A stretch of 24,875 nucleotides of DNA. Source: Mariaggregatimicrobium sp964498785. GTDB lineage: Bacteria > Zhuqueibacterota > Zhuqueibacteria > Thermofontimicrobiales > Thiofontviventaceae. Below, in pieces: positions 16,767 to 24,849 of this stretch. The notes beneath the pieces were generated by a model. The model had not been told where the DNA came from and ran no database searches. It worked only from the letters and a program-made list of their open reading frames with translations. The position numbers were made by a program, and so were the translations under genes. The DNA lies in the NCBI GenBank assembly GCA_964498785.1, contig CAZCJL010000107.1, forward strand, positions 1 through 24,875. The letters are read 5' to 3'. Each line of letters opens with the position of its first letter. Within the stretch, counting starts at the first letter, position 1.

Positions 16767-17096
16767 ATGCCCACTATCCCCGAAAAAGACTGGAAAACTC
16801 TCCGTGAGATGAAGGATGAGCTTCTGCAAAAAGCGTGCGGTCAGATTCTGGATAAAATTTCGAAGTTTATTGAGGAAAGCCTGGATGATAATCATCAAAC
16901 ATATTTAAAACTCTGGAAAAAATTGCGGCAGGAAAACTCCGAAATTGCAGATATGTTCGATGATATGAAGCGCAGCCAGGCGATTATGAAAATTTTTTAC
17001 CTGTACAAATACAAGCTAATCGATGAAAATACTTTGCAGCAATTTAGTGATGAAACTCGGGAACGGGTAAAATCGATGACAGAAAATTATGGCTGA
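16767..17096 (+). CDS. Small cytoplasmic protein of unknown function, copy A
   Basis: The 109-residue product starts MPTIPEKDWKTLREMKDELL at an ATG with an AGGAAG site; a longer frame back to 16719 overlaps the cargo gene and is not needed. It is helical and charged, with no signal peptide or membrane segment. Segments are CGQILDKISKFIEE (24-37), YLKLWKKLRQENSEIADMFD (46-65) and LIDENTLQQFSDETRERV. I do not recognise the family. A second copy lies at 20149. The first 41 codons of the two are almost identical in DNA (five changes in 123 bases) while the rest is much more divergent. The two copies bracket the barrel and peptidase genes. A regulatory or antitoxin-like role is conceivable but nothing in the sequence proves it. 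Confidence 0.75.
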   Translation: MPTIPEKDWKTLREMKDELLQKACGQILDKISKFIEESLDDNHQTYLKLWKKLRQENSEIADMFDDMKRSQAIMKIFYLYKYKLIDENTLQQFSDETRERVKSMTENYG

Positions 17097-17199
17097 GAAT
17101 TAAATAAAACAAAAAATACATACCAATAGTCATAAGTATAAAAGAACAATCTTCATTAAAGCATCCCCAAAATTTAGTGCCTGAAGAAAGGAATAAGAT

Positions 17200-18804
17200 A
17201 TGAAACAATTACTTTTAATTGTGATGTTTATTTCCTTCAGCACTGCTTCTCCTGGTCAAACTATCAATAATCCATCCGAAAATTCATCGGATTCGAGCGC
17301 GGTAAATTTCGAAGATTTATTTGGACGATTCACTGATGGACTTTCACTATCATCCAGCCTGGACAATAATATTACAAGCGATGATAGAAACCCAAACAGT
17401 AAATACAGCAAGTATTATTTATCCACGAGTTATGGGAAAAGGGAGAACCTGAGCCTCGGAATTCAAATAGAATCTTCAAAAATGGATTCACCCTTTTCAC
17501 AGACTTCTAACATTTATAATGGGTTTTTTAAGTACCGTCCATCTTTGAATCTCCAAATATCGAGCAGAGCTCGTTTCTTCTCTACCACAAATCTGCTTAA
17601 TAATTATGATGTCTCTTTTTCCCTGGACTATTTAACTCGAGGGCACATTGGAATGTCTTCTGCCCAATTATATCAAATCCATTATTTTGATAATGTCTTT
17701 TTAAATAGAAATCAGATTCTAATTGCTATTAGTCCATACATATTAAAATCATCAAGTCCAGACGATGATTCATATTCATCTTCATCTAGAAGCTATAAAT
17801 TTCCTGTTTCGGTGCGGTATGGTTTATTCGATAGACTTACTCTGGGATTGGATTATGCGCGAACAAAAGCCGAAAATATTTTTTTTGCAGAAGAATCAGA
17901 AGACATCATACTAGATGAGCATTCAAGTATTGGCACAAACGACCTGGTTCAAATCGCCTTGCAATATTTAATATCCTCAAGTCTATCAATTGCAGGTTCT
18001 ACCGATTTATACTTTGTTGAAGATCGATCAGAGTATAGGAGCATTTATTCAAATGGGTATATAGAAAATCATTCTTTCAGTGATAAATCAAAATACTATA
18101 CAATTCAGGGAAAATTGAATTATTTCACCAACGATAATAAATTTTCGGCAGTCGATTTAAGGCAGTCGCTATATAACGGAAATTATTTAAAAAAGGGTCA
18201 TTTTACAAATGAGTTCAGCTTTTGTTATTTCTCCCCCAATTCTCCTGAATTTGCTGAATCTATTGTTGGAAATCGCTCCAATTATGGTTTATCGTCATGG
18301 CTGCAATTTGTTGTCGATGGTGAGGTCACGTTTATGAAGGAAATTTTTAGACAAGCTGGTAACATCTGGTCTTACTCCATAGGTTCTATTTTTCACAATT
18401 TGAATTTCACTGAACCTGAATTGAACAATTCCGATTATTACTTTGGTAAAATTCTGCAACCAATGGATTTCATTGGCGGAATAAGCTGGGGGTATTCAAA
18501 TAATTCTGTTAATTCTAAATCATTAAATGCAGAATTTCAAATCGGAATTTTGAGAGATTTGGATATGAAAATCGGTTATCGCCACCATTTTAATGAATCA
18601 CTGGACACCGACCTCAACAACCAATCTCTGAGCTTTGCATTAAGAGCAAATATTTTCCGAAAATTCCGTATTGAGTTTAATACGCATTATGCACTTTCAT
18701 CATTAAAAAATTCTCCGGATAGATTTGATACATTTCTTTATCAAAACTACGGCACAGATATGACGAGCTATGGATACCGAGTAGAACTGAAGACAATATT
18801 TTAA
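17200..18804 (+). CDS. Outer-membrane beta-barrel protein of unknown function
   Basis: The 534-residue product has a signal peptide (KQLLLIVMFISFSTASPGQ) and a Ser/Asn-rich N-terminal segment. The rest is a run of alternating amphipathic strands with aromatic ends (YYLSTSYGKRENLSLGIQI, VRYGLFDRLTLGLDYA, MKIGYRHHF, RIEFNTHYALSS). It ends in YRVELKTIF, with the terminal Phe typical of barrels handled by the Bam complex. No plug or TonB-box is visible, so it is not a SusC-type transporter. The start has a GAAAGGA site. It is 21 bases upstream of the clan CD lipoprotein gene, so the pair are an operon. Strand counting and exact pore type would need modelling; its cargo or partner is unknown. Confidence 0.75.
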   Translation: MKQLLLIVMFISFSTASPGQTINNPSENSSDSSAVNFEDLFGRFTDGLSLSSSLDNNITSDDRNPNSKYSKYYLSTSYGKRENLSLGIQIESSKMDSPFSQTSNIYNGFFKYRPSLNLQISSRARFFSTTNLLNNYDVSFSLDYLTRGHIGMSSAQLYQIHYFDNVFLNRNQILIAISPYILKSSSPDDDSYSSSSRSYKFPVSVRYGLFDRLTLGLDYARTKAENIFFAEESEDIILDEHSSIGTNDLVQIALQYLISSSLSIAGSTDLYFVEDRSEYRSIYSNGYIENHSFSDKSKYYTIQGKLNYFTNDNKFSAVDLRQSLYNGNYLKKGHFTNEFSFCYFSPNSPEFAESIVGNRSNYGLSSWLQFVVDGEVTFMKEIFRQAGNIWSYSIGSIFHNLNFTEPELNNSDYYFGKILQPMDFIGGISWGYSNNSVNSKSLNAEFQIGILRDLDMKIGYRHHFNESLDTDLNNQSLSFALRANIFRKFRIEFNTHYALSSLKNSPDRFDTFLYQNYGTDMTSYGYRVELKTIF

Positions 18805-18825
18805 ATTATAAAAAGGAGTGCTATT

Positions 18826-19980
18826 ATGAAACGACACTTCTTTAATAAAATAAATATGTTAACGTTTTTGCTGCTCAACTTTTTCTTCCTGAAAAGTTGC
18901 GATGAAAACAAAACAATCATGAAATATGACGAAGTATTACCGCCCTTGCCGCCTTTTGAATTGGTGGCGACACCAGAACCTTCGATAGATTCTAATCAGG
19001 TGGTGGTTATCTCCCATTCCAGATACCTATTCCATAATCTTGCACTTGAGATTAGAGACTACTATAATTCTGCCCTGATCCATTTTAATGAAAATAACAA
19101 CGATCAAATAACAGAAAAATTGAAAATTATCAGCCCGCAATATGCAATTGTGGTTTTGCCGCCATTTATCATTGACTTAAATTCTGTTGCAGATTTGTTC
19201 TATTCCTTTTGCTCTTTGGATGATGCAATCGATATGGATGTCGGATATTGTTATATCACGGGCAGCAACGTGGAAGATGCGCGCGACTTGTTTTATCGCA
19301 ATAAAGTGAATACTGCCGTAATCGACTCTTATTTAGGTATTTCTCACATATTCGAAGGGGATGACTGGTGTCATAGCGCAGTTAACAGATACAAAAATAT
19401 TTTTGCCCAAAATAATTGGGAAACGAATACAATTATTGTTAACAGTGATAGATGGCTCTCTGATAAAAACGCAGAACTATTAAAATTCAATCAAAATCAA
19501 ATGATATTTTTTATCGGACATGGGAGTGGAGATACGAGCTGCGATTTGACAGTCACCGATGTTGATTGCTTAAATCTGTCAGGCTGCTGCATATTTGCAG
19601 GTTCATGCTATACTGGCATGACGAGTTACAAATCACCGGATCGCGAGTTTATCGCGCTAAAAATAATAGAAAAAGGCGCATATTTTTATGTGAGCAACGT
19701 CGGAGGCAGTGGATGGGATAATGTCTGGTTCATTGCGGAAAATTTATGCAAGTCAGATATAACGTTAGGTGATGCTGTAAAAAGAGGTATTAATCAGCAA
19801 ATGGAATGGAGAGACATTCAAGAGTTGAACATTTTGCATTATGACTATCAGAATGAATCAGATTTGTTAGAAAGCGATCTTATGACTAAAGTTACTAATT
19901 CAATGGCACGAATTATTCCTTTTGGCGATCCTCTTTTCAAACCACAGCTAAAATCAAGACTCGATATTAGTTTGGAATAA
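18826..19980 (+). CDS. Lipoprotein with a clan CD (caspase/gingipain C25-like) peptidase domain
   Basis: The 384-residue product has a lipoprotein leader (LLNFFFLKSC, Cys25) and a Pro-rich spacer (VLPPLPPFELV). The catalytic pattern of clan CD cysteine peptidases is clear: hydrophobic strand MIFFIGHGSG (226-235, H232) and, about 29 residues on, CCIFAGSCYTGM (254-265, C261), the His-Cys dyad. A late IIPFGDPLFKP (363-373) matches the GDP element that closes gingipain-type domains. The earlier VVVISHSRYLFHNLALEIRD and YAIVVLPPFIID fit the flavodoxin-like alpha/beta sandwich. In type IX secretion, the sortase PorU is a C25 relative, so a surface processing enzyme for the nearby cargo or barrel is plausible inference. 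AAAGGAG precedes the start. It lacks a type IX sorting tail, consistent with a lipid anchor. Full peptidase activity is not certain. Confidence 0.72.
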   Translation: MKRHFFNKINMLTFLLLNFFFLKSCDENKTIMKYDEVLPPLPPFELVATPEPSIDSNQVVVISHSRYLFHNLALEIRDYYNSALIHFNENNNDQITEKLKIISPQYAIVVLPPFIIDLNSVADLFYSFCSLDDAIDMDVGYCYITGSNVEDARDLFYRNKVNTAVIDSYLGISHIFEGDDWCHSAVNRYKNIFAQNNWETNTIIVNSDRWLSDKNAELLKFNQNQMIFFIGHGSGDTSCDLTVTDVDCLNLSGCCIFAGSCYTGMTSYKSPDREFIALKIIEKGAYFYVSNVGGSGWDNVWFIAENLCKSDITLGDAVKRGINQQMEWRDIQELNILHYDYQNESDLLESDLMTKVTNSMARIIPFGDPLFKPQLKSRLDISLE

Positions 19981-20148
19981 CAGGTTTCTATCGAATTAAA
20001 TCTGAACAATAAACTTCCGAAGCTTCAAAAAATTCAGAAGTTGTAAGAGCCTAAACATTTCTCCATAAAAATGGAAAATGGAGATAAGAGATACTGGATG
20101 TAATATTCAACTATATAATCACTAAATTAATTATTTTAAGGAGCCCCC
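19981..20148. other. Intergenic gap with a weak hairpin
   Basis: A loose stem AACTTC/GAAGTT (20012-20017 with 20037-20042) lies about 30 bases after the peptidase stop. It resembles a decayed form of the terminator at 12993 but has no T tract. A strong AAGGAG site precedes the ATG at 20149. Confidence 0.4.
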
Positions 20149-20505
20149 ATGCCCACTATCCCCGAAAAAGACTGGAAAACACTCCGGGCGATGAAGGATG
20201 ATCTTCTGCAAAAAGCGTGCGGTCAGATTCTGGATAAAATTTCGAAGTTTATTGAGGAAAGCCCGGATGATAAGCATACAACTTATCGTAAGCTGTGGAA
20301 AACGATGAAACAGGAAGATGGAAAAATCGCAAATATGTTAGATGATATGAGGCGCAGCAATGCACGATTTAAGCTTGGATGCTGGTATGGATATGGTCTC
20401 ATCGATGATGAAACTCTGCAACAATTCAGCGAGGATACCCGGCAGTCTGTGCAATCGATTTTTGAAATAACGTTTGACGGAGAGAAGGATAACGTAGGAC
20501 AATGA
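20149..20505 (+). CDS. Small cytoplasmic protein of unknown function, copy B
   Basis: The 118-residue product is a paralog of the protein at 16767. It shares MPTIPEKDWKTLR, LLQKACGQILDKISKFIEES and the C-terminal pattern LIDDETLQQFSEDTRQSV. The middle differs (YRKLWKTMKQEDGKIANMLD, FKLGCWYGYG) and the tail is nine residues longer. The DNA of codons 1-41 is nearly identical to copy A, with an unbroken identical run of about 60 bases, while upstream regions differ. This suggests a recent duplication or gene conversion limited to the 5' part. It has its own AAGGAG site. No known family is recognised; predicted helical and soluble. Confidence 0.75.
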   Translation: MPTIPEKDWKTLRAMKDDLLQKACGQILDKISKFIEESPDDKHTTYRKLWKTMKQEDGKIANMLDDMRRSNARFKLGCWYGYGLIDDETLQQFSEDTRQSVQSIFEITFDGEKDNVGQ

Positions 20506-20548
20506 ACATGCCCCGCCATGTTAAATGCAAATTCTTTGTAATTTTTTC

Positions 20549-20577
20549 TTGACAGTTTGCAATATTTTTTCTATTAT
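20549..20577 (+). promoter_or_regulatory. Near-consensus sigma70 promoter
   Basis: TTGACA (20549-20554), a 17-base spacer and TATTAT (20572-20577) form an excellent promoter. It lies just after the copy B gene and drives the sulfotransferase-glycosyltransferase operon. It also shows that translation of that gene must begin downstream of about 20583. Confidence 0.75.
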
Positions 20578-20634
20578 TATAGAGCGCTATTTCTGCAAAA
20601 CAACACAGGACTCATTTTCACATGGAAGAAGGAA

Positions 20635-23106
20635 TTGGTTTACGTTCCAGGTGGGGGCACCATTAGCAGGCAATCTACTATTCATCGATTTAAGCAACTT
20701 TTTTTTCTTTTTCTGACCAGCATAGGCTATTTCCCGGTTCTCATTCGTGATGCATTCCGCACATCATCAGAAGCTCGTCCACTGGAAAGAGTTAAGAGGT
20801 GGACAATTATGCTGGGTTTCATGCCCATGTTTATCCTATTGCAACTAATCCATTGGCTCAGTTTTTTTCTTGATGCACTGTTTTTCCGTGGCTATCGTCA
20901 GGTCAAGGTGCGTCGTCCCATGTTTATTGTTGGGCCTCCGCGTAGTGGAACCACGCATCTTCACCGTGTGTTAGCGGAAGATAGCGAACAGTTCACCACA
21001 TTCAGCACCTGGGAGCTTTTCCTTGCGCCAAGCATTATTCAAAAAAAATTGATTCGGCTGATAACTGTCATTGACCGAAAATTGGGCAAACCCTTGTTTC
21101 GGCTTATTTCATTGCTGGAACGCCGCGTTCTTCAAGTTGCAGATGCAATGCATCCCAGTGCACTTCAGGCGCCGGAAGAAGATTATTTTCTGATGTGCAT
21201 GACACTTACTTGTTCCGGTCTGGCTCTTGTGTTCCCCAGAAGCGATCGATTCTGGCGGTACGCTTTTTTTGATAACACAATTTCCACCGCAGCAAAACAA
21301 CGCATCATGACGTTCTATCGAATCTGTCTTCAAAAGCATCTCTATGTGGCAGGGGCGGATAAAATTTTCCTTTCAAAAAACGCTTCATTCAATCCCTGGC
21401 TGGAGAGTCTGAATCATGAATTTCCGGATGCATCATTTATCGTCTGTGTCCGCGATCCGGTAAAAACCATCCCATCCATGTTGAGCGTTGCGAATGCTGC
21501 CCGCGTTTCGTTCGGCGGATCTGCATCCAATTCGGAATTTGAGAAGAATATGATTGCACTAATGAAACACCATTATCTATCCCTGCTGGATATACTGCCT
21601 GAAATTCCAGCAGAACGAACGATGGTTGTACCAAACAAACGTCTCCACCTTCAGTTGCGTTCGACTATTTTAGATACATATCAACATTTCGGCCTATCTG
21701 TAAATAAACTATTTTCCACAAAATTAAATGAACTTGACCGGGAATCGCGACGTTTTAAAAGCGCGCATCACTATACCCCAATTCGATTCGGTTTGGATGC
21801 AGAGAAAATTAAAAATGAATTTCGATTCGCTTATGCATTGTTAGATGACTATATTCCTCAAACAAATTCCAATTTAACACGCACTTTTCCTCAAACCAAT
21901 AATTCATCATTCATAACAAGTTATACAACTTCTGAGAGAGATGAGATTGAGACGACCTCACCAACGTTATCATCTGAAAGTCCAGCTATCTTAAAAATAC
22001 GATGTAACACGTTGATCCTGTCCGATAGCATTCCCGACCGCAACGGTGTCGGCACGTATTACCGTGATTTAGTGGAGTATCTTTCCGATTTTGTAAGAAA
22101 AGTGGACATGATCCCTGCGAGTGCGAATTGCTATTTCAAACAAAGTAATGTTTCCCTGCGCATGCCCGGCGACTATACGCAGCGAATCCATTTCCCGAAT
22201 ATGATTCGGATAATACGACGAATGCGTGATATGAAACCAGATGTTATCGTGGCGCCTACACTGGGACCGTTCGGTTTTTTCGCCTATCTATTATCGAGAT
22301 ACTATAAAACGGGATTCATCGTCGGTCATCATACAGCGTACCATAAATTGACGCAATTGTACTGGAAAGGCGCGCGTGCGTATATCAGCAGCAGTTTTAT
22401 GGAACGCATGAGTCGATTTCTGATGCAGTCTGCCGATACCGTTGTGGCAAATTCCAGTGAAATGACATCAGAGGCTGAACAAAATGGAGCGAAACAGTCA
22501 CATTGTGTTGGGACGACGATATCCAAACCCTATTTCCAACGTCGTGTTCTCCCATTCTCTGGCAAAGTGAAAACGGTATTATATGCCGGACGGTTAGCTG
22601 CTGAAAAAAATGTCTGGTCGTTACTGGAAGCTGCAAAGGAATGTCCTGAACAGAATTTTCTTATTGCTGGTGAAGGTCCGGAGCGAAAAGCGCTGCAAGC
22701 AGCGGCAAAAACGCTCCCCAATGTAAAGCTACTCGGCTGGCTTTCGCGAAGTCGGTTGCTAACACAAATCGATGAAGCGGATATTATCGTGTTACCATCG
22801 CTTATTGAATCCTTTGGTACAACAGCACTTGAGGGAATGGCCCGCGGACGACTTGTCCTCGTCTCGCATCATTGTGGAATTCTTGAATGGCCGGATTTGG
22901 TTGAAGGTCTTTACATCATTAATGAAAATGAAAACCTGGCTGCGGCGCTGAAACGCATTAACCAAGAAGACATTTCTGCTCGAAAAAAGAAAGCACTAGC
23001 TGCCTATCATCTCACACGCACAATGAACGACCGAACGTTGGCACATTGGCTGGACATTTTAAAAAATAACGGATATTCCAAATGCCTGATCAAATTCCCG
23101 CATTAA
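20635..23106 (+). CDS. Fusion of a PAPS-dependent sulfotransferase and a GT4 glycosyltransferase
   Basis: Two enzymes in one chain. With the TTG at 20635 as start (823 residues), a membrane-associated region near 20-85 (FFLFLTSIGYFPVLIRDAF, FMPMFILLQLIHWLSFF) leads to the sulfotransferase P-loop FIVGPPRSGTT (97-107), which binds the 5'-phosphosulfate of PAPS. ASFIVCVRDPVKTIPSML (about 266-283) is the 3'-phosphate site. A Ser/Thr/Asn-rich linker (about 408-452) follows. Then comes a GT-B, GT4-type domain: LILSDSIPDRNGVGTYYRDL, VGHHTAYHK, LYAGRLAAEKNVWSLLEAAK and ESFGTTALEGMA (about 725-736), the nucleotide-sugar site. The frame is open upstream to 20557, but that lies in the promoter. The TTG is close to GAAGGA, so the true start remains uncertain. 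The chain probably adds a sugar and a sulfate to a lipid-linked or surface glycan. Confidence 0.85.
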   Translation: MVYVPGGGTISRQSTIHRFKQLFFLFLTSIGYFPVLIRDAFRTSSEARPLERVKRWTIMLGFMPMFILLQLIHWLSFFLDALFFRGYRQVKVRRPMFIVGPPRSGTTHLHRVLAEDSEQFTTFSTWELFLAPSIIQKKLIRLITVIDRKLGKPLFRLISLLERRVLQVADAMHPSALQAPEEDYFLMCMTLTCSGLALVFPRSDRFWRYAFFDNTISTAAKQRIMTFYRICLQKHLYVAGADKIFLSKNASFNPWLESLNHEFPDASFIVCVRDPVKTIPSMLSVANAARVSFGGSASNSEFEKNMIALMKHHYLSLLDILPEIPAERTMVVPNKRLHLQLRSTILDTYQHFGLSVNKLFSTKLNELDRESRRFKSAHHYTPIRFGLDAEKIKNEFRFAYALLDDYIPQTNSNLTRTFPQTNNSSFITSYTTSERDEIETTSPTLSSESPAILKIRCNTLILSDSIPDRNGVGTYYRDLVEYLSDFVRKVDMIPASANCYFKQSNVSLRMPGDYTQRIHFPNMIRIIRRMRDMKPDVIVAPTLGPFGFFAYLLSRYYKTGFIVGHHTAYHKLTQLYWKGARAYISSSFMERMSRFLMQSADTVVANSSEMTSEAEQNGAKQSHCVGTTISKPYFQRRVLPFSGKVKTVLYAGRLAAEKNVWSLLEAAKECPEQNFLIAGEGPERKALQAAAKTLPNVKLLGWLSRSRLLTQIDEADIIVLPSLIESFGTTALEGMARGRLVLVSHHCGILEWPDLVEGLYIINENENLAAALKRINQEDISARKKKALAAYHLTRTMNDRTLAHWLDILKNNGYSKCLIKFPH

Positions 23107-23765
23107 AGGCCTGGATTTCGGTTCACGACGTCATGCCATCCACACTTATAGAAACACAGAAAGTTCTCAATTTTCTTGCTGAACGTGGCCTTAAGAAAGT
23201 TACCATTCTTGTGGTTCCTGGCAAAAATTGGTCAGACAAAGATACTATTGTGCTTCGTCAATTTCAATACCAGGGACATGAACTGGCGGGGCACGGATGG
23301 AATCACCACGTCGAAAAAAGAAAAAGCCTTTTTCACAAACTCCATGGCTTTTTTTTCTCACGGATGGTGGCAGAACATCTATCACTCCCGGAACAGGGAA
23401 TTGCAAAACTGATTACGCGGTGTTATAACTGGTTTTCCGGGAACGGATTACAATCTCCTGAACTGTACGTCCCCCCGGCATGGGCAATGGGATCTATCCG
23501 TCGCGATCGATTGCGTGATTTACCGTTTGCCCGGTATGAATACTTAACCGGTGTGTATGAGGCTCAGCAAAATCAATTCCACCGTGTCCCACTACTTGGA
23601 TTTGAAGCTGACACTCATTGGCGCCGGACAGCGTTACGTTTTAGCAATTCCATTAATCTACGCCGCGCCAGACATGCAAGCGTCTATCGTATTGCTATTC
23701 ATCCTCACGATTTGAACCTGCTGATGCGAACTGATTTAGAACGATTGTTAACAACTCCTGAATAA
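23082..23765 (+). CDS. Polysaccharide deacetylase-like protein (DUF2334/NodB-like fold)
   Basis: The 227-residue protein overlaps the fusion gene by 25 bases, so the two are translationally coupled. WISVHDVMPST (11-21) gives the Asp-containing first motif, GHELAGHGWNHH (65-76) the His-rich metal motif, PELYVPPAWAMG a third conserved segment, and IAIHPHDL (about 205-212) the final His motif. This order is that of the deacetylase fold of DUF2334/NodB relatives, which remove N- or O-acetyl groups from sugars. There is no signal peptide, so it would act on a cytoplasmic glycan intermediate, probably the product of the adjacent glycosyltransferase. Length (227) is typical. Activity on a given sugar is not predictable. 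Confidence 0.82.
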   Translation: MPDQIPALKAWISVHDVMPSTLIETQKVLNFLAERGLKKVTILVVPGKNWSDKDTIVLRQFQYQGHELAGHGWNHHVEKRKSLFHKLHGFFFSRMVAEHLSLPEQGIAKLITRCYNWFSGNGLQSPELYVPPAWAMGSIRRDRLRDLPFARYEYLTGVYEAQQNQFHRVPLLGFEADTHWRRTALRFSNSINLRRARHASVYRIAIHPHDLNLLMRTDLERLLTTPE

Positions 23766-23798
23766 TATATTTGTTATAACATTTGCTTAATTTTTTGA

Positions 23799-23827
23799 TT
23801 GACATTTTACGATATTTTTCTTACCTT
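23799..23827 (+). promoter_or_regulatory. Putative promoter for the beta-helix gene
   Basis: TTGACA (23799-23804), 17 bases, then TACCTT (23822-23827), with TATTATATT further on. The -35 is perfect, the -10 weaker. The leader to the ATG at 23959 is about 125 bases. Confidence 0.5.
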
Positions 23828-23958
23828 GATTATTATATTTTCCCCCCGTGACATGCAATAATTTTTTCGTTTGAAAAAGCGACTTTATTTAACTATATTT
23901 TTTTTCAGGATTTACTATCTGTGTTATTTAGTACAATATGCCCGGATAAGGAGAAAAA

Positions 23959-24849
23959 ATGTCAACGAAAAAAATCGTGTTTGCCTTTGTTATCACTTTC
24001 TTGTTTATATCAAATCTCTTTTCCGAACAGTATGTAAAAGGAATCGTAACTTCGACACGTAAATGGACAAAAGCGAATAGCCCTTATATTGTATCGGGTA
24101 ATCTCACGATAATAGAAGGAGTAACGCTCACCATTGAACCTGGCGTTACAGTGAATTTTTCGGAAAACACATCAATTTCAGTATTTGGCGAGATTGTCGC
24201 CATCGGCACACCGCACAATCCGATCACATTCACTCCTTCTATTGAGAATCCGGTACAGAGCACCTGGGGCGGAATTAAGTTTGAAGAAACGTGCAAACCC
24301 GCGATTATCGATACGGATAATAGCTATTTGAAAGGATCTGCATTCGTTCATTGCGTCTTTGAATGGGCTGGTTCAGATGTCGACGCGGTTATCGACGCTC
24401 GTGCCGGTGATTCGGGGCCATTTATTTCCAATTGCAAATTCAGAAACCTTATCGTTCAGAATAGTTCGGAATTTTTCGTAATTCACACAAGCCTTCCGGT
24501 GATGAACTGTGTGATTGAAGAAGTGAAAGGTGATCCCTTTCATCGTTCTGAAAAATTTACCGGTGTATATACAAACAACAAAGCAATCAATAATTCTGTG
24601 AGAAAAATTTCCGGTTTTCGCACCATTCATGCGATTCATTGCCTTGATGACGCGATTAAAAACACTGTTAAAACGATAGTTAACGGAAACGAATTTTGGG
24701 GAATACTCACAAAAGGCGATGCGATTGGCAATTCGATTTCTTTTATTGGTTCAATTAACGAAGCAACCGGAATTATATCTACTGGCAAGGCAGATCGCAA
24801 TGAAGTATGTGAAATTAAAAGTGATGAAACCGTAAAAAGTCGGCATTGA
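23959..24849 (+). CDS. Secreted right-handed beta-helix protein, 3' end truncated
   Basis: The 296-residue product has a signal peptide (KKIVFAFVITFLFISNLFSE) and a strong AAGGAG site. Residues 40-90 read like the cap of a parallel beta-helix: SGNLTIIEGVTLTIEPGVTV, ISVFGEIVAIGTPHNPITF, then STWGGIKFEE. The rest alternates short strands with Asn/Asp turns (FISNCKFRNLIVQN, MNCVIEEVKG, NNKAINNSVRKISG), typical of pectate-lyase-like coils. Such proteins are usually longer and end in a type IX sorting domain. Here the frame enters the 54-bp terminal repeat at 24822 and stops at 24847-24849, so the last nine codons come from the repeat. It is either cut by an element or cut at the contig end. No catalytic residues could be assigned; a surface adhesin or lyase is possible. 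Confidence 0.75.
   Translation: MSTKKIVFAFVITFLFISNLFSEQYVKGIVTSTRKWTKANSPYIVSGNLTIIEGVTLTIEPGVTVNFSENTSISVFGEIVAIGTPHNPITFTPSIENPVQSTWGGIKFEETCKPAIIDTDNSYLKGSAFVHCVFEWAGSDVDAVIDARAGDSGPFISNCKFRNLIVQNSSEFFVIHTSLPVMNCVIEEVKGDPFHRSEKFTGVYTNNKAINNSVRKISGFRTIHAIHCLDDAIKNTVKTIVNGNEFWGILTKGDAIGNSISFIGSINEATGIISTGKADRNEVCEIKSDETVKSRH

Noticed and set aside
17200..18804. SusC/TonB-dependent transporter
   Set aside because: Too short (534 residues), with no plug domain or TonB box, and no SusD partner beside it.
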